Assembly: GCF_010729665.1 (NCBI RefSeq) | Contig: NZ_AP022610.1 | Span: 5,518,001-5,582,000 of the forward strand | Source of the DNA: Mycolicibacterium madagascariense | GTDB lineage: Bacteria > Actinomycetota > Actinomycetes > Mycobacteriales > Mycobacteriaceae | Reading direction: 5' to 3' | Length of the DNA stretch: 64,000 bases | Shown here: piece after piece, positions 29,059 through 37,470 of the stretch | Position numbering within the stretch: the first letter of the stretch is position 1 | Layout of the letters: the number at the start of each line of letters is the position of its first letter | Notes under the pieces: model-generated | Database searches by the model: none | What the model was told of the DNA's origin: nothing | What the model saw: only the letters and a program-made list of their open reading frames with translations | Program-made: the position numbers and the translations under genes

Positions 29059-29859
29059 TCAGCGCCCCGTTCCGAATCGCACGCCGATGGTGGTCATGAT
29101 GACGTTGACGGCGAACAGCGCGATGACGCACAGCACCAGCGTCTCGTTCACCGCGGTGCCGACGCCCTTGGCGCCGCCCGAGACGGTCAGTCCGCGGTAG
29201 CAGCCGACCAGACCGGCGATCAGCCCGAAGGCCAGCGCCTTGACGACCGAGATGACGACCTCGGGCAGGCCCGTGACGAGCGTCAGGGTCGAGACGTAGG
29301 CGCCCGCGGAGATGTTCTGGATGTAGACGCCGAAGACGAAGCCACCGACGAGACCGATGGTGATGACGGCGCCGTTGAGGAGGAAGGCGACGAACGTCGA
29401 GGCGATCACGCGGGGAACGACGAGTCGGTGGATCGGGTCGATGCCGAGCACCTCGAGCGCGTCGATCTCCTCGCGGATGGTCCGGGCTCCGATGTCGGCG
29501 CAAATGGCCGTCGACCCCGCGCCGGCAACCACCAGCACGGTTACCAGCGGCCCCAGCTGGGTAACCGCTCCCAGTGCCGCACCGGCGCCGGAGATGTCGG
29601 CGGCACCGAACTCGGCGAGCAGGATGTTGAGGGTGAAGATGATGAGCACCGTCAGCGGGATCGCGACCGCGATGGTCGGCAGGAACGCGACCCTCATCAG
29701 GAACCAGCCCTGCAGGATGAACTCCCGCCACTGGAAGGGCCTGCGGAACAGGGCCTTACCCGTGAGCACGCACATCTTGACGAAGCCACCGACGGCCTCG
29801 AGTCCCGGCCGTGCCTGATTGCGAACGTAGGTGAAGAGACCCGAGTTCTGGGCCGTCAC
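29059..29859 (-). CDS. yrbE1A: YrbE1A, MlaE-family permease of the Mce1 transporter
   Basis: A 266-aa permease with FQWREFILQGWFLMRVAFLP and the MlaE motif (VTVLVVAGAGSTAICADIGARTIREEIDALEVLGI). GTG at 29857-29859 is chosen: the resulting start MTAQNSGLFTYVRNQ aligns with YrbE1A N-termini, and the codon overlaps the stop of a 24-codon leader frame as GTGA. A GTG eight codons further upstream lacks a ribosome-binding site. With YrbE1B it forms the Mce1 permease. About 200 bp separate it from fadD5, upstream in the same orientation. Confidence 0.94.
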   Translation of the reverse strand: MTAQNSGLFTYVRNQARPGLEAVGGFVKMCVLTGKALFRRPFQWREFILQGWFLMRVAFLPTIAVAIPLTVLIIFTLNILLAEFGAADISGAGAALGAVTQLGPLVTVLVVAGAGSTAICADIGARTIREEIDALEVLGIDPIHRLVVPRVIASTFVAFLLNGAVITIGLVGGFVFGVYIQNISAGAYVSTLTLVTGLPEVVISVVKALAFGLIAGLVGCYRGLTVSGGAKGVGTAVNETLVLCVIALFAVNVIMTTIGVRFGTGR

Positions 29860-29930
29860 CGGTGTGGTCCCGCGATCGCGCACCCGACGAAGCCCAGATC
29901 GCCGCGACGCACCGGCATTAGCTGTCGCAC
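29856..29930 (-). CDS. Possible 24-aa leader peptide upstream of yrbE1A
   Basis: A GTG codon at 29928-29930 follows the very strong ribosome-binding sequence AAGGAGGGGAC (29931-29941) and opens a 24-codon frame beginning MRQLMPVRRGDLG. Its TGA overlaps the yrbE1A GTG as GTGA. yrbE1A itself lacks a Shine-Dalgarno, so the leader probably delivers ribosomes by coupling. It could alternatively be an N-terminal relic of a longer reading. No function for the peptide itself is proposed. Confidence 0.5.
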   Translation of the reverse strand: MRQLMPVRRGDLGFVGCAIAGPHR

Positions 29931-30083
29931 GTCCCCTCCTTGCCCGAGCTGCGCGTGTGTGACCACTGTCTCCCTACTCTTGGGTAGTAAGACGGACCAC
30001 AGGAGAGTACCCGATGGAATCGGCAGCGTGCGCCGCATCGGCAGGATTGTCATTCGACTTGTTAGCAAACACATCAGCGCAGG

Positions 30084-31736
30084 TCAGCCTTCCGCCGCGA
30101 CGATTGAATCCGGTGCAGCAGAGGAACTTTCGCGAGCGTCAGTGATCGCGGCCGCGCCGAAACGGCTTCTCAGTTCCGTCTTCAGGACTTTGCCAGCCGG
30201 GTTTCTGGGCAGTGCGTCGACCACTTCGAGGGCCTTCGGATGCTTGTACCTGGCGAGCCGTTCGGTCAGGAACTCGTCGAGCTCGCCGAGCGTCAGGCCG
30301 GAGCGCGCGGTCGCATCGAGCGCGACGATCGCCACCGGCACCTCACCCCATCGGGGGTGCGGCCTGCCGATCACCGCGGCCTCGCCGATGAGCGGGTGCG
30401 CGGCCAGGGCGTTCTCGACCTCGGCGCAGTACACGTTCTCTCCCCCGGAGATGATCATGTCCTTCTTGCGATCGACCACCCAGACGTAACCCTCGTCGTC
30501 CTGGCGAACGAGATCACCCGAGTGAAACCAACCGCCCGCAAAGGCCTCGGCCGTCGCCCGCTCGTTGTTCCAGTAGCCGGCCATCAGCGTGGGCGCGCGG
30601 TAGACGATCTCACCGACCTGACCGACCGGCACGTCGTTCATGTCCTCGTCGACGATGCGCGCCGCGACCGTCGGGATCACCTTGCCCACCGAACCGAGCT
30701 TTCTGATGGCGTCATCGCCGAGCAGCATGCACGTCACCGGTGACATCTCGGTCTGGCCGAAGGCCGCGAGGATCTGGGTTCCGGGAAAGGTCTCGGCCAT
30801 CTCGCGCAGCAGCGTGTCCGACGCGGGGGCCGCGCCCCAGGACAGCATGCGCAGCTTGAGGTCCCGGGGCCGGGCCCGCTGCGCGGCGCACACGACCTGC
30901 CATTGCGCGGGCACCAGGAAGACGCCCGTGACGCGCTCCGCCTCCAGCACGTCGAGCAGCACCCCCGGATCGAACGCGCCCAGCGGGTAGAGGACGGTCG
31001 GCCGCCCGAGCAGCAGGCCGGTTATGGTGTTGCCGACACCCGCGATGTGGAACAGCGGGACGCCGATGAACCCCACGTCGTTGGCCAGGTCCACGCCGAC
31101 GGTGAACATGTTGGTCATGGCCTGGCCGGCGAGGTTGGCATGGGTGAGCACCGCGCCCTTGGGCCGACCGGTGGTGCCGGAGGTGTACATGATCAGCGCG
31201 GGGGCGTCATTGGGGATGTCGACCGGCTCCGGTGCCCCGCCCTGCTCGGCGAGCAGGTCGTCGTACCCGAGCAGCCCGTCCTCGGTGGTCCCGCCCGCGA
31301 CGATCACCTGTGCCAGGGTGGGGTCCAGCTCGCGCACGGCGGCCGCGACACCGGCCAGCACCGGCTCGGTGAGCACGACCCCGGCCTGGCAGTCGCCGAC
31401 GAGGAAGGCGATCTCCGACGGCGTCATGCGGAAGTTCACGGGCACCGCGATGGCGCCGAGTCGGTTGACCGCCAATATCGACTCGACGTACTCGGTGCGG
31501 TTGAGCATGAGGATCAGCACGCGGTCGCCGAACGCGACGCCGCGGCGGCTCAGTGCCCCGGCGAGCGCGGTCACGCGATGGTCGAGTTGGCCCCAGGTCG
31601 TGGTCTGACCGAGGAATCGCAGAGCCGTCGCATCGGGCTGCATCAGTGCGTGGCGGGCGAGCTGGTTGCACCAGTTCTGCCTGCGGGCCAGGTACGGCTG
31701 TGACAGCTGCCGTTCCGCGTCGGCTGGCGAGGTCAA
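30084..31736 (-). CDS. fadD5: FadD5, fatty-acyl-CoA synthetase of the mce1 locus
   Basis: A 550-aa member of the adenylate-forming family. The ATP-binding motif YTSGTTGRPKG lies at residues 184-194; LAAFGQTEMSPVT, GWFHSGDLVRQDDEGYVWVVDRKKDMIISGGENVY and PRNPAGKVLKTELR follow. It converts imported fatty acids to acyl-CoA. The only sensible start is TTG at 31734-31736, with GGGAG nine bases upstream; it gives the length and N-terminus of Rv0166-type FadD5. It is the promoter-proximal gene of the mce1 operon and divergent from mce1R. Confidence 0.93.
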   Translation of the reverse strand: MTSPADAERQLSQPYLARRQNWCNQLARHALMQPDATALRFLGQTTTWGQLDHRVTALAGALSRRGVAFGDRVLILMLNRTEYVESILAVNRLGAIAVPVNFRMTPSEIAFLVGDCQAGVVLTEPVLAGVAAAVRELDPTLAQVIVAGGTTEDGLLGYDDLLAEQGGAPEPVDIPNDAPALIMYTSGTTGRPKGAVLTHANLAGQAMTNMFTVGVDLANDVGFIGVPLFHIAGVGNTITGLLLGRPTVLYPLGAFDPGVLLDVLEAERVTGVFLVPAQWQVVCAAQRARPRDLKLRMLSWGAAPASDTLLREMAETFPGTQILAAFGQTEMSPVTCMLLGDDAIRKLGSVGKVIPTVAARIVDEDMNDVPVGQVGEIVYRAPTLMAGYWNNERATAEAFAGGWFHSGDLVRQDDEGYVWVVDRKKDMIISGGENVYCAEVENALAAHPLIGEAAVIGRPHPRWGEVPVAIVALDATARSGLTLGELDEFLTERLARYKHPKALEVVDALPRNPAGKVLKTELRSRFGAAAITDARESSSAAPDSIVAAEG

Positions 31737-31781
31737 CGTGTGGTGCTCCCGGATGTTCGACGGACAGGTTGCGCGGCGTTG

Positions 31782-31797
31782 ATATTTGATCAAACAT
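31782..31797. promoter_or_regulatory. Palindrome in the fadD5-mce1R spacer, candidate Mce1R operator
   Basis: A 10-bp perfect palindrome TTTGATCAAA sits inside a 16-bp near-perfect one (atatttgatcaaacat, one mismatched pair). It lies 46 bp upstream of the fadD5 TTG and 106 bp upstream of the mce1R GTG in the divergent spacer. Mce1R-type FCD GntR regulators repress mce1 from this intergenic region in M. tuberculosis, so this is the obvious candidate site. Assignment is by position and symmetry only. Confidence 0.5.
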
Positions 31798-31902
31798 TGT
31801 GTTGCCCCGGTCACACTATGGCCTCGGCGGCTCGTGGACAAGCCCACGGTTCGAGGTCCGACGACGGGGAGACATGGCACGCCGAAGGGGAGGTTCACGT
31901 CG

Positions 31903-32583
31903 GTGAACGCGCCTGTGCGGGCACGTCCCAGGCCGCGCCGCGAGCAGCTCTCCGACGAGGTCGCCGGCCATCTGCGGGTGCGCATCATGTCCGGCACGCT
32001 GCGGCCCGGCACGTTCATTCGGCTCGACGAGACGGCCGCCGAACTCGGCGTCAGCATCACCCCGGTCCGCGAGGCGCTGCGCACGTTGCGCGGCGAGGGC
32101 ATGGTCCAGCTGGAGCCGCACCGCGGTCACGTCGTCTCGCCCTTCACCCGCGGCGACATCGAGGACATCTTCTGGCTGCAGGCCGTCATCGCCGGGCAAC
32201 TGGCGCGGTCGGCGGCCGAACGCGTCACCGACGAGGAGATCGACGAGCTGGAGCGGCTCGCCGAGATCGTCGCCGACGCCATCGAGCACGGGAGCACGGC
32301 CGACGTCGCCGACGCCGAGTTCGCGTTCCACCGCACCTTCAACCGCGCCTCGGGCCGCATCAAGCTCGCCTGGTTCCTGCTGCACGCCGCCCGCTACCTG
32401 CCACCGCACGTCTACACCGCCGACCCGGTGTGGGGCAGGCAGACGGTGGCCAACCGGCGCGAGCTCATCGCCGCACTGCGCCGCCGTGACGTCGACACCG
32501 TGGTCCGGCTGACCGATCTCCAGTTCACCGACGGAGCCCGGCGGCTCACCGCCCGGCTGGACGAACTGGGGCTGTGGACCTAG
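31903..32583 (+). CDS. mce1R: Mce1R, GntR/FCD-family repressor of mce1
   Basis: A 226-aa GntR regulator: N-terminal winged helix (LSDEVAGHLRVRIMSGTLRPGTFIRLDETAAELGVSITPVREALRTL) and a C-terminal FCD ligand domain (EFAFHRTFNRASGRIKLAWFLLHAARYLP). It is collinear with Rv0165c, the mce1 repressor. GTG 31903-31905 with GGGGAGG nine bases before it is preferred to an in-frame ATG at 31786, which lies in the operator palindrome. It is divergent from fadD5. The ligand is unknown; acyl chains are plausible. Confidence 0.93.
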   Translation: MNAPVRARPRPRREQLSDEVAGHLRVRIMSGTLRPGTFIRLDETAAELGVSITPVREALRTLRGEGMVQLEPHRGHVVSPFTRGDIEDIFWLQAVIAGQLARSAAERVTDEEIDELERLAEIVADAIEHGSTADVADAEFAFHRTFNRASGRIKLAWFLLHAARYLPPHVYTADPVWGRQTVANRRELIAALRRRDVDTVVRLTDLQFTDGARRLTARLDELGLWT

Positions 32584-32586
32584 CGG

Positions 32587-33030
32587 CTACCCGGTCGAGG
32601 CGAGGTCCTCGGCCCGCTTCTTCAGGTTGTCGGCGAGGTGTTCCAGCGCGTCGTTGACCATCTTCTTCACCATCGGCTTGGGCACCGGCAGCGTCACCTC
32701 GACGTCGAGGTCGACGGTCAGCAGCGACGTCGAGCCCATGGCGACCACCGAGAACAGCTGCTCCTGCTTGGCGAAGAGGTCACCCTGCTGCATGACGGTC
32801 TGGATCTGGTTGTCGCCCGGGTAGTAGATGGCCTGGATGTAGGTGATGTCGTAACCGTTCACCGTGGCGTCGAGCCGCAGCTGGCTGGGGCGGCCGTCGT
32901 CGTACCGGTGCAGGATCCAGACGCCCTTCACCTCTTCGTTCCACTGCGGATAGGCCTCGAAGTCGGCGACGATCGCCAGTATCGCGTCGGCGGCGGCCTG
33001 GACCTCGACGGTCTTGCTTACGAGCGGCAT
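32587..33030 (-). CDS. SRPBCC family protein (Rv0164/TB18.5-like)
   Basis: A 147-aa START/polyketide-cyclase-like protein (VEVQAAADAILAIVADFEAYPQWNEEVKGVWIL, C-terminal helix KKMVNDALEHLADNLKKRAEDL). By sequence and position beside mce1R it corresponds to Rv0164 (TB18.5). These proteins have a hydrophobic ligand cavity; the ligand is unknown, though a lipid is plausible given the locus. It is convergent with mce1R, 3 bp between stops. The Rv0163-like thioesterase gene is upstream in the same direction. Confidence 0.92.
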   Translation of the reverse strand: MPLVSKTVEVQAAADAILAIVADFEAYPQWNEEVKGVWILHRYDDGRPSQLRLDATVNGYDITYIQAIYYPGDNQIQTVMQQGDLFAKQEQLFSVVAMGSTSLLTVDLDVEVTLPVPKPMVKKMVNDALEHLADNLKKRAEDLASTG

Positions 33031-33057
33031 CGGGCGAGCATATCGGCTGCCCCGTCG

Positions 33058-33510
33058 CTAGGTGATGACCGCGGTCTGCAGCACCGATCGAATGGCGTCG
33101 GGGATCGCGACCGGGCGACGGGTCGTCCTGTCGATGTAGACGTGGACCCAATGACCAACTGCCGCAACCGGTTTCGCGTCGTCGTCAGTGTCCGGCGGCG
33201 CGAACACGGCCAGTCGGTAGGTGACGCTGCTGGTACCGACCCGGGTGACGGCCAGGCCGACGACGAGCGGGTCGGGGAACTGGAGTTCGGCGAAGTAGCG
33301 GCAGCCGGACTCGGCGACCACCCCCAGCCACGGCGCCGTCACGGGGTCCAGACCCGCGGTGGTGCCCAGCCACGCGTTGATCGCGGTGTCGAACAGTTCG
33401 TAGTACACCGCGTTGTTGAGGTGGCCGAACATGTCGTTGTCGGTCCACCTCGTCAGCACCGGCCAGTGCACGGGGAAGTCCCGCGACGTCAGCTCCCGCT
33501 CGCCGTTCAC
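33058..33510 (-). CDS. Hotdog-fold acyl-CoA thioesterase (Rv0163-like)
   Basis: A 150-aa hotdog thioesterase of the 4-hydroxybenzoyl-CoA thioesterase type: the Asp-containing helix motif RWTDNDMFGHLNNAVYYELFDTAIN holds the catalytic Asp, and VGHWVHVYID closes the fold. It likely hydrolyses an acyl-CoA. GTG at 33508-33510 gives the family length; the ribosome-binding site is weak, so the start is less sure than the gene. It is divergent from the alcohol dehydrogenase gene (47 bp) and tandem with the SRPBCC gene. Confidence 0.9.
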   Translation of the reverse strand: MNGERELTSRDFPVHWPVLTRWTDNDMFGHLNNAVYYELFDTAINAWLGTTAGLDPVTAPWLGVVAESGCRYFAELQFPDPLVVGLAVTRVGTSSVTYRLAVFAPPDTDDDAKPVAAVGHWVHVYIDRTTRRPVAIPDAIRSVLQTAVIT

Positions 33511-33557
33511 GCCTGCAGTGTTGCAGGCGAGCGTCCGCGGGCTGGCAAGCTGGTCGC

Positions 33558-34655
33558 GTGAAGATCCGTGGCGCCGTCCTCGACCGCATCGGGGCACCAC
33601 CCCGCTATGCCGAGTCCCACCCCCTGACGATCACCGAGCTCGACCTCGCCCCGCCCACCGACACCGAGCTGCTGGTGCGCATCGAGGTGGCGGGCCTGTG
33701 CCACTCGGATCTGTCGGTGGTCAACGGCTCCCGGGTGCGGCCCGTTCCGATGCTGCTCGGCCACGAGGCGGCAGGCATCGTCGAGGAGGTCGGCGCCGAC
33801 GTGCACGACGTGACCGTCGGACAGCGCGTCGTGATGACGTTCCTGCCGCGGTGCGGCGAATGCTCGGCGTGCGCGACCGACGGGCTCGCGCCCTGCATCC
33901 CCGGCAGCGCCGCCAACGCGGAGGGCGTGCTCCTCGGCGGGGGCACGCGGCTGTCCGGCGAGCAGGGACCGGTCCTGCACCATCTCGGCGTCTCGGCCTT
34001 CGCGACGCATGCCGTCGTCGACCGCCGCTCCGTCGTCCCCGTCGACGACGACGTGCCGCCCGTCGTCGCCTCGCTGCTGGGTTGCGCCGTCCTCACCGGC
34101 GGCGGGGCGGTGCTCAACGCGGGCCAACCGCGACCGGGTGACACCGTCGCGATCGTCGGCATGGGCGGGGTCGGCATGGCGGCGCTGCTCACCGCGCTGG
34201 CACACGACGACGTCGAGGTCATCGCCGTGGACCAGCTGCCCGACAAGTTGGCCCTCGCCACCCGGCTCGGCGCGCACGCCGCCGTCACCCCCGATCAGGC
34301 CGACGGCCTCAAGGCCCGCATCGCGATCGAGGCGGCGGGCCACCCCGCCGCACTGGAGACCGCCATCGCCCTGACCGCCCCGGGCGGCCGCACCGTCACC
34401 GTCGGGCTACCGCGCCCCGATGCGCGAATCAATGTGTCGCCCTTGGGTTTCGTGGCCGAGGGCCGGTCACTGATCGGCAGCTACCTCGGCTCGGCGGTGC
34501 CGGCGCGCGACATCCCCCGCTTCGTCGAGCTGTGGCGGGCGGGTCGACTGCCGATCGAGTCGCTGGTGTCGGCCAGCATCGACCTCGACGAGATCAACGA
34601 CGGCATGGACCAGTTGGCCGACGGCCGCGCGGTCCGCCAGATCATCGAGTTCTAG
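33558..34655 (+). CDS. Zinc-dependent alcohol dehydrogenase (AdhE1/Rv0162c-like)
   Basis: A 365-aa medium-chain dehydrogenase. Catalytic zinc ligands Cys48 and His69-Glu70 (LLGHEAAG), structural zinc Cys99, Cys102, Cys105 and Cys113 (PRCGECSAC), and an NAD-binding Rossmann motif (VAIVGMGGVGMAAL) are present. It oxidises an unidentified alcohol or reduces the aldehyde. The GTG start at 33558 is in a 47 bp spacer shared with the divergent thioesterase gene. Position matches Rv0162c. Confidence 0.92.
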   Translation: MKIRGAVLDRIGAPPRYAESHPLTITELDLAPPTDTELLVRIEVAGLCHSDLSVVNGSRVRPVPMLLGHEAAGIVEEVGADVHDVTVGQRVVMTFLPRCGECSACATDGLAPCIPGSAANAEGVLLGGGTRLSGEQGPVLHHLGVSAFATHAVVDRRSVVPVDDDVPPVVASLLGCAVLTGGGAVLNAGQPRPGDTVAIVGMGGVGMAALLTALAHDDVEVIAVDQLPDKLALATRLGAHAAVTPDQADGLKARIAIEAAGHPAALETAIALTAPGGRTVTVGLPRPDARINVSPLGFVAEGRSLIGSYLGSAVPARDIPRFVELWRAGRLPIESLVSASIDLDEINDGMDQLADGRAVRQIIEF

Positions 34656-34735
34656 CCCCCGGCGCAAGCCTCGAAACTGCTGTCAGATCGCGATCCGCGC
34701 CGCTTTGGCGATCTCCCAGCAGGCTCGGCGGGCTG

Positions 34736-36526
34736 TCAGAACCAGGCGTCGCGCATCTCCAGCGTGGTGCGGTCCAGCCCCGCCAGCAGGTCGAATTGCG
34801 GTGCGGTGCGCGGCAATTCGTAGCGGAAGAAGTACCTGGCGGCGTGGCGCTTGCCGTCGTGGAAGTCATCGGACTGCCCATCGGCCGCCACGACCTGCTC
34901 GAGCCAGATCCACGCCATCACGACGTGCCCGAACGCCTCGAGGTAGATCGCGCTGTTGGCGAGCGTCGCCTCGACGTCGCCGGCGGCGTACATCGCGGCG
35001 GTCACCTCGACGAGCCGCTGCCGCGACGCGTCCAGTTGGGCGGCCAGCTCGGCCGCGTCCCCGCCGAGCGCGGCGGCCTGGGCGATCGTGGCCGACATGG
35101 TCCGGTCCAGCTCGGCCAGGCTGGCCCCGTCGCGCTGAGTCACCTTGCGGCTCAACAGGTCCAGGCTCTGAATGCCGTGCGTGCCCTCGTGGATGGGGTT
35201 GAGCCGGTTGTCGCGGTAGTGCTGCTCGACGTCGTACTCGCGGGTGTAGCCGTAGCCGCCGTGCACCTGGATGGCCAGGTCGTTGGCGGCCAGGCACCAC
35301 TGCGACGGCCAACTCTTCGCCACCGGGACCAGGATCTCGAGCAGGTCGGTCACCTGCCTGGCCTCCTCGTCGGACTCCGCGGTGCGCTGCAGGTCCATCA
35401 GCTTGGTGCAGTACAGCCCGAGCGCCAGCCCGCCTTCCACATAGGACTTCTGCGCCAACAGCATTCGCTTCACGTCGGCGTGCTCGACGATCGGCACCTG
35501 CGGCGTGGTCGGGTCCTTCACCAGCCGCCCCTGCAGGCGTTCGCGGGCGTATTCGACGGACTTGAGGTAGCCCGTATAGCCCAGCGACACCGCGCCCAGG
35601 CCGACCGCCAGGCGCGCCTCGTTCATCATGTGGAACATGTAGGTCAGCCCGCGGTGCGGTTCGCCCACGAGGTAGCCGACAGCGCCCGCCTCGCCGCCGG
35701 GCGTGTGGACGCCCTCGCCGAAGTTCAGCACGGTGTTCGTGATCCCGCGCTGACCCATCTTGTGGTTCAGCCCGGCCAGCGTCACGTCGTTGCGCTCGCC
35801 GATCGAGCCGTCGGCGTCGACGAGGAACTTCGGCACGATGAACAGCGAGATGCCCTTGGTGCCCGCCGGCCCGCCGGGGATCTTCGCCAGCACCAGGTTG
35901 ACGATGTTCTCGTTGAGTTCGTGCTCGGCGCCCGAGATCCACATCTTCGACCCGAACAGCCGATAGGTGCCGTCGTCGCGCGGCTCGGCCCGGGTCACGA
36001 TGTCGGCCAGCGACGAGCCCGCCTGCGTCTCGGACAGTGCCATCGTGCCGGTGAAGCGCCCCGCCAGCATCGGCTTGACGAAGCTCTCGATCTGCTGCTC
36101 GTCGCCGAACTTCGCGACGAGGTTGGCGTTGGCGATCGTCAGCATCAGGTAGCCCGACGTCGAGACGTTGGCCGCCGAGACGTAGGCGAACGCGGCCTGC
36201 GCCACGCAGACCGGCAGCTGGGCGCCGCCAAGGGATTCGTCCATGCTCGCGCCGACGAGGTCGGCCTGCGCGAATGCCCGCAGCGCCTCCCCGACCTCGG
36301 GAATGACGGTCACGGTGGTGCCGTCGAAGGTCGGCTCGTGCGCGTCGCTCGTCTTGTTGTGCGGGGCGAAGTACTTCTCGGCCACCTCCTCGCTGAGGTC
36401 GAGCACGCCGTCGAACGTCTCGCGGGAGTGGTCGGCGAAGCGCTGCCGCTTGGTGAGTTCGTCGACCCGCAGCCATTCGTAGAGCAGGAAGTCGAGGTCG
36501 CGGCGGGAGAGCAGGGTGGACTTCAT
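34736..36526 (-). CDS. Long-form acyl-CoA dehydrogenase (FadE, DmdC/AcdX-like)
   Basis: A 596-aa acyl-CoA dehydrogenase with the extra N-terminal domain (FLLYEWLRVDELTKRQRF) and extended C-terminus of the DmdC/AcdX subfamily, well above the usual 380-400 aa. FAD and substrate motifs include MALSETQAGSSLADI, the dehydrogenase signature GGYGYTREYDVEQHYRDNR, and catalytic Glu in NPIHEGTHGIQSLDLL. It performs alpha-beta oxidation of an acyl-CoA. It is 30 bp downstream of the TetR gene on the same strand, so it is likely in that regulator's operon. Confidence 0.93.
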   Translation of the reverse strand: MKSTLLSRRDLDFLLYEWLRVDELTKRQRFADHSRETFDGVLDLSEEVAEKYFAPHNKTSDAHEPTFDGTTVTVIPEVGEALRAFAQADLVGASMDESLGGAQLPVCVAQAAFAYVSAANVSTSGYLMLTIANANLVAKFGDEQQIESFVKPMLAGRFTGTMALSETQAGSSLADIVTRAEPRDDGTYRLFGSKMWISGAEHELNENIVNLVLAKIPGGPAGTKGISLFIVPKFLVDADGSIGERNDVTLAGLNHKMGQRGITNTVLNFGEGVHTPGGEAGAVGYLVGEPHRGLTYMFHMMNEARLAVGLGAVSLGYTGYLKSVEYARERLQGRLVKDPTTPQVPIVEHADVKRMLLAQKSYVEGGLALGLYCTKLMDLQRTAESDEEARQVTDLLEILVPVAKSWPSQWCLAANDLAIQVHGGYGYTREYDVEQHYRDNRLNPIHEGTHGIQSLDLLSRKVTQRDGASLAELDRTMSATIAQAAALGGDAAELAAQLDASRQRLVEVTAAMYAAGDVEATLANSAIYLEAFGHVVMAWIWLEQVVAADGQSDDFHDGKRHAARYFFRYELPRTAPQFDLLAGLDRTTLEMRDAWF

Positions 36527-36556
36527 GTGAGAACTCCTGGGCTACGGGTGTGGTGG

Positions 36557-37204
36557 TTACTGGGCGTCGGCTACTTCGATGCCGAGGGGGGCTGCCGTGC
36601 GGATCGCGTCGTCGCGGATGAGGCCGCGCAGCAGGGCGGTGCTGAACTCCACCGCGATCTCCGGTGCGGTGCGCCGGCCCTGCGGGCGCAGCCACCGGTA
36701 GGACCCCAGCGTCATCCCGATGTAGCCGAGTGCCAGCACGTGGGAGTCGCAGTCGTAGAACTCGCCGCTGGCGATGCCCCGGTCGATGACGTCGCGGACG
36801 TGTTCGTAGACCGAGGTCTCCGCCTTGCGGATGTAGGCGACCTGCTCCTCGGTGAACCACTCGGTGATGTAGGGCGCCTCCTGGAAGTAGACGGCCCCTC
36901 GCTCGATGTCGCTGGCGATGCCGACCAGCAGCCTGCGGGTGAAGAGGTAGAGCATCTCGCGCGCCGACGCCGACGGGTCGTCGTGCAGGGCCTCGACGGT
37001 GAAGTCCGCCGCGCTGCGGCAGATGTCGAACAGGATCAACGACTTGCTGGCGTAGTAGTGGTAAACGGTCGCCTTATTGAGTCCGACCGCGTCGGCGACG
37101 TCGTCCATGCGGGTGCCGTGGTAGCCGCGCGCGGCGAAGAGCTTGGTGGCGACGGCGAGGAGTTCCTCGCGACGGGTCAACCCGTTCGACGGTGGTTCGG
37201 ACAT
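36557..37204 (-). CDS. TetR-family transcriptional regulator (Rv0158-like)
   Basis: A 215-aa TetR regulator with N-terminal helix-turn-helix (LLAVATKLFAARGYHGTRMDDVADAVGLNKATVYHYYASK) and a helical ligand domain. It matches Rv0158 by position. It precedes the long acyl-CoA dehydrogenase gene by 30 bp and probably regulates that unit and itself; acyl-CoA-type ligands are common for such regulators but not shown here. The ATG at 37202-37204 is followed by MSEPPSNG, a disordered lead-in. Confidence 0.93.
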   Translation of the reverse strand: MSEPPSNGLTRREELLAVATKLFAARGYHGTRMDDVADAVGLNKATVYHYYASKSLILFDICRSAADFTVEALHDDPSASAREMLYLFTRRLLVGIASDIERGAVYFQEAPYITEWFTEEQVAYIRKAETSVYEHVRDVIDRGIASGEFYDCDSHVLALGYIGMTLGSYRWLRPQGRRTAPEIAVEFSTALLRGLIRDDAIRTAAPLGIEVADAQ

Positions 37205-37359
37205 GGCGACTCACTATAGGTAGGCCGGACCGCCGCCCGGGTGCCAATCAACTGGTTGGCCAGTCTATGCAGTCGAACTGGGGTTCCGTCCGAGAGATGG
37301 TTACGTCGACGCCAAACGGGCTAGACTCCCTAGCAACCGGTGCTCACGTGGAGGTTCTC

Positions 37360-37470
37360 ATGGATCCGAATCCCGATTACGACGCTAGCGACGAGATCGA
37401 GTACTTCTTCCAGTTCGTGCCGTGGGGTCTGCGCGGTGTGTACCCGCCCCCGGCCTACCCACCGGTCTAA
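37360..37470 (+). CDS. Conserved-looking 36-aa small protein
   Basis: A short frame beginning MDPNPDYDASDEIEYFFQF and ending GVYPPPAYPPV, with a strong ribosome-binding site (GGAGG, five bases before ATG). It is acidic at the N-terminus and aromatic/Pro-rich at the C-terminus, with no membrane segment. It lies where M. tuberculosis carries the small gene Rv0157A, between the TetR gene and the pnt region, which supports conservation, though I cannot align them. Function unknown. Confidence 0.6.
   Translation: MDPNPDYDASDEIEYFFQFVPWGLRGVYPPPAYPPV

Noticed and set aside
29884..30083. Additional gene between yrbE1A and fadD5
   Set aside because: Apart from the short leader frame no reading frame has a start signal; the stretch is best seen as operon spacer.
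31786..31902. Longer Mce1R starting at ATG 31786
   Set aside because: This start lies in the operator palindrome and has no ribosome-binding site; GTG 31903 has GGGGAGG and aligns with known Mce1R N-termini.
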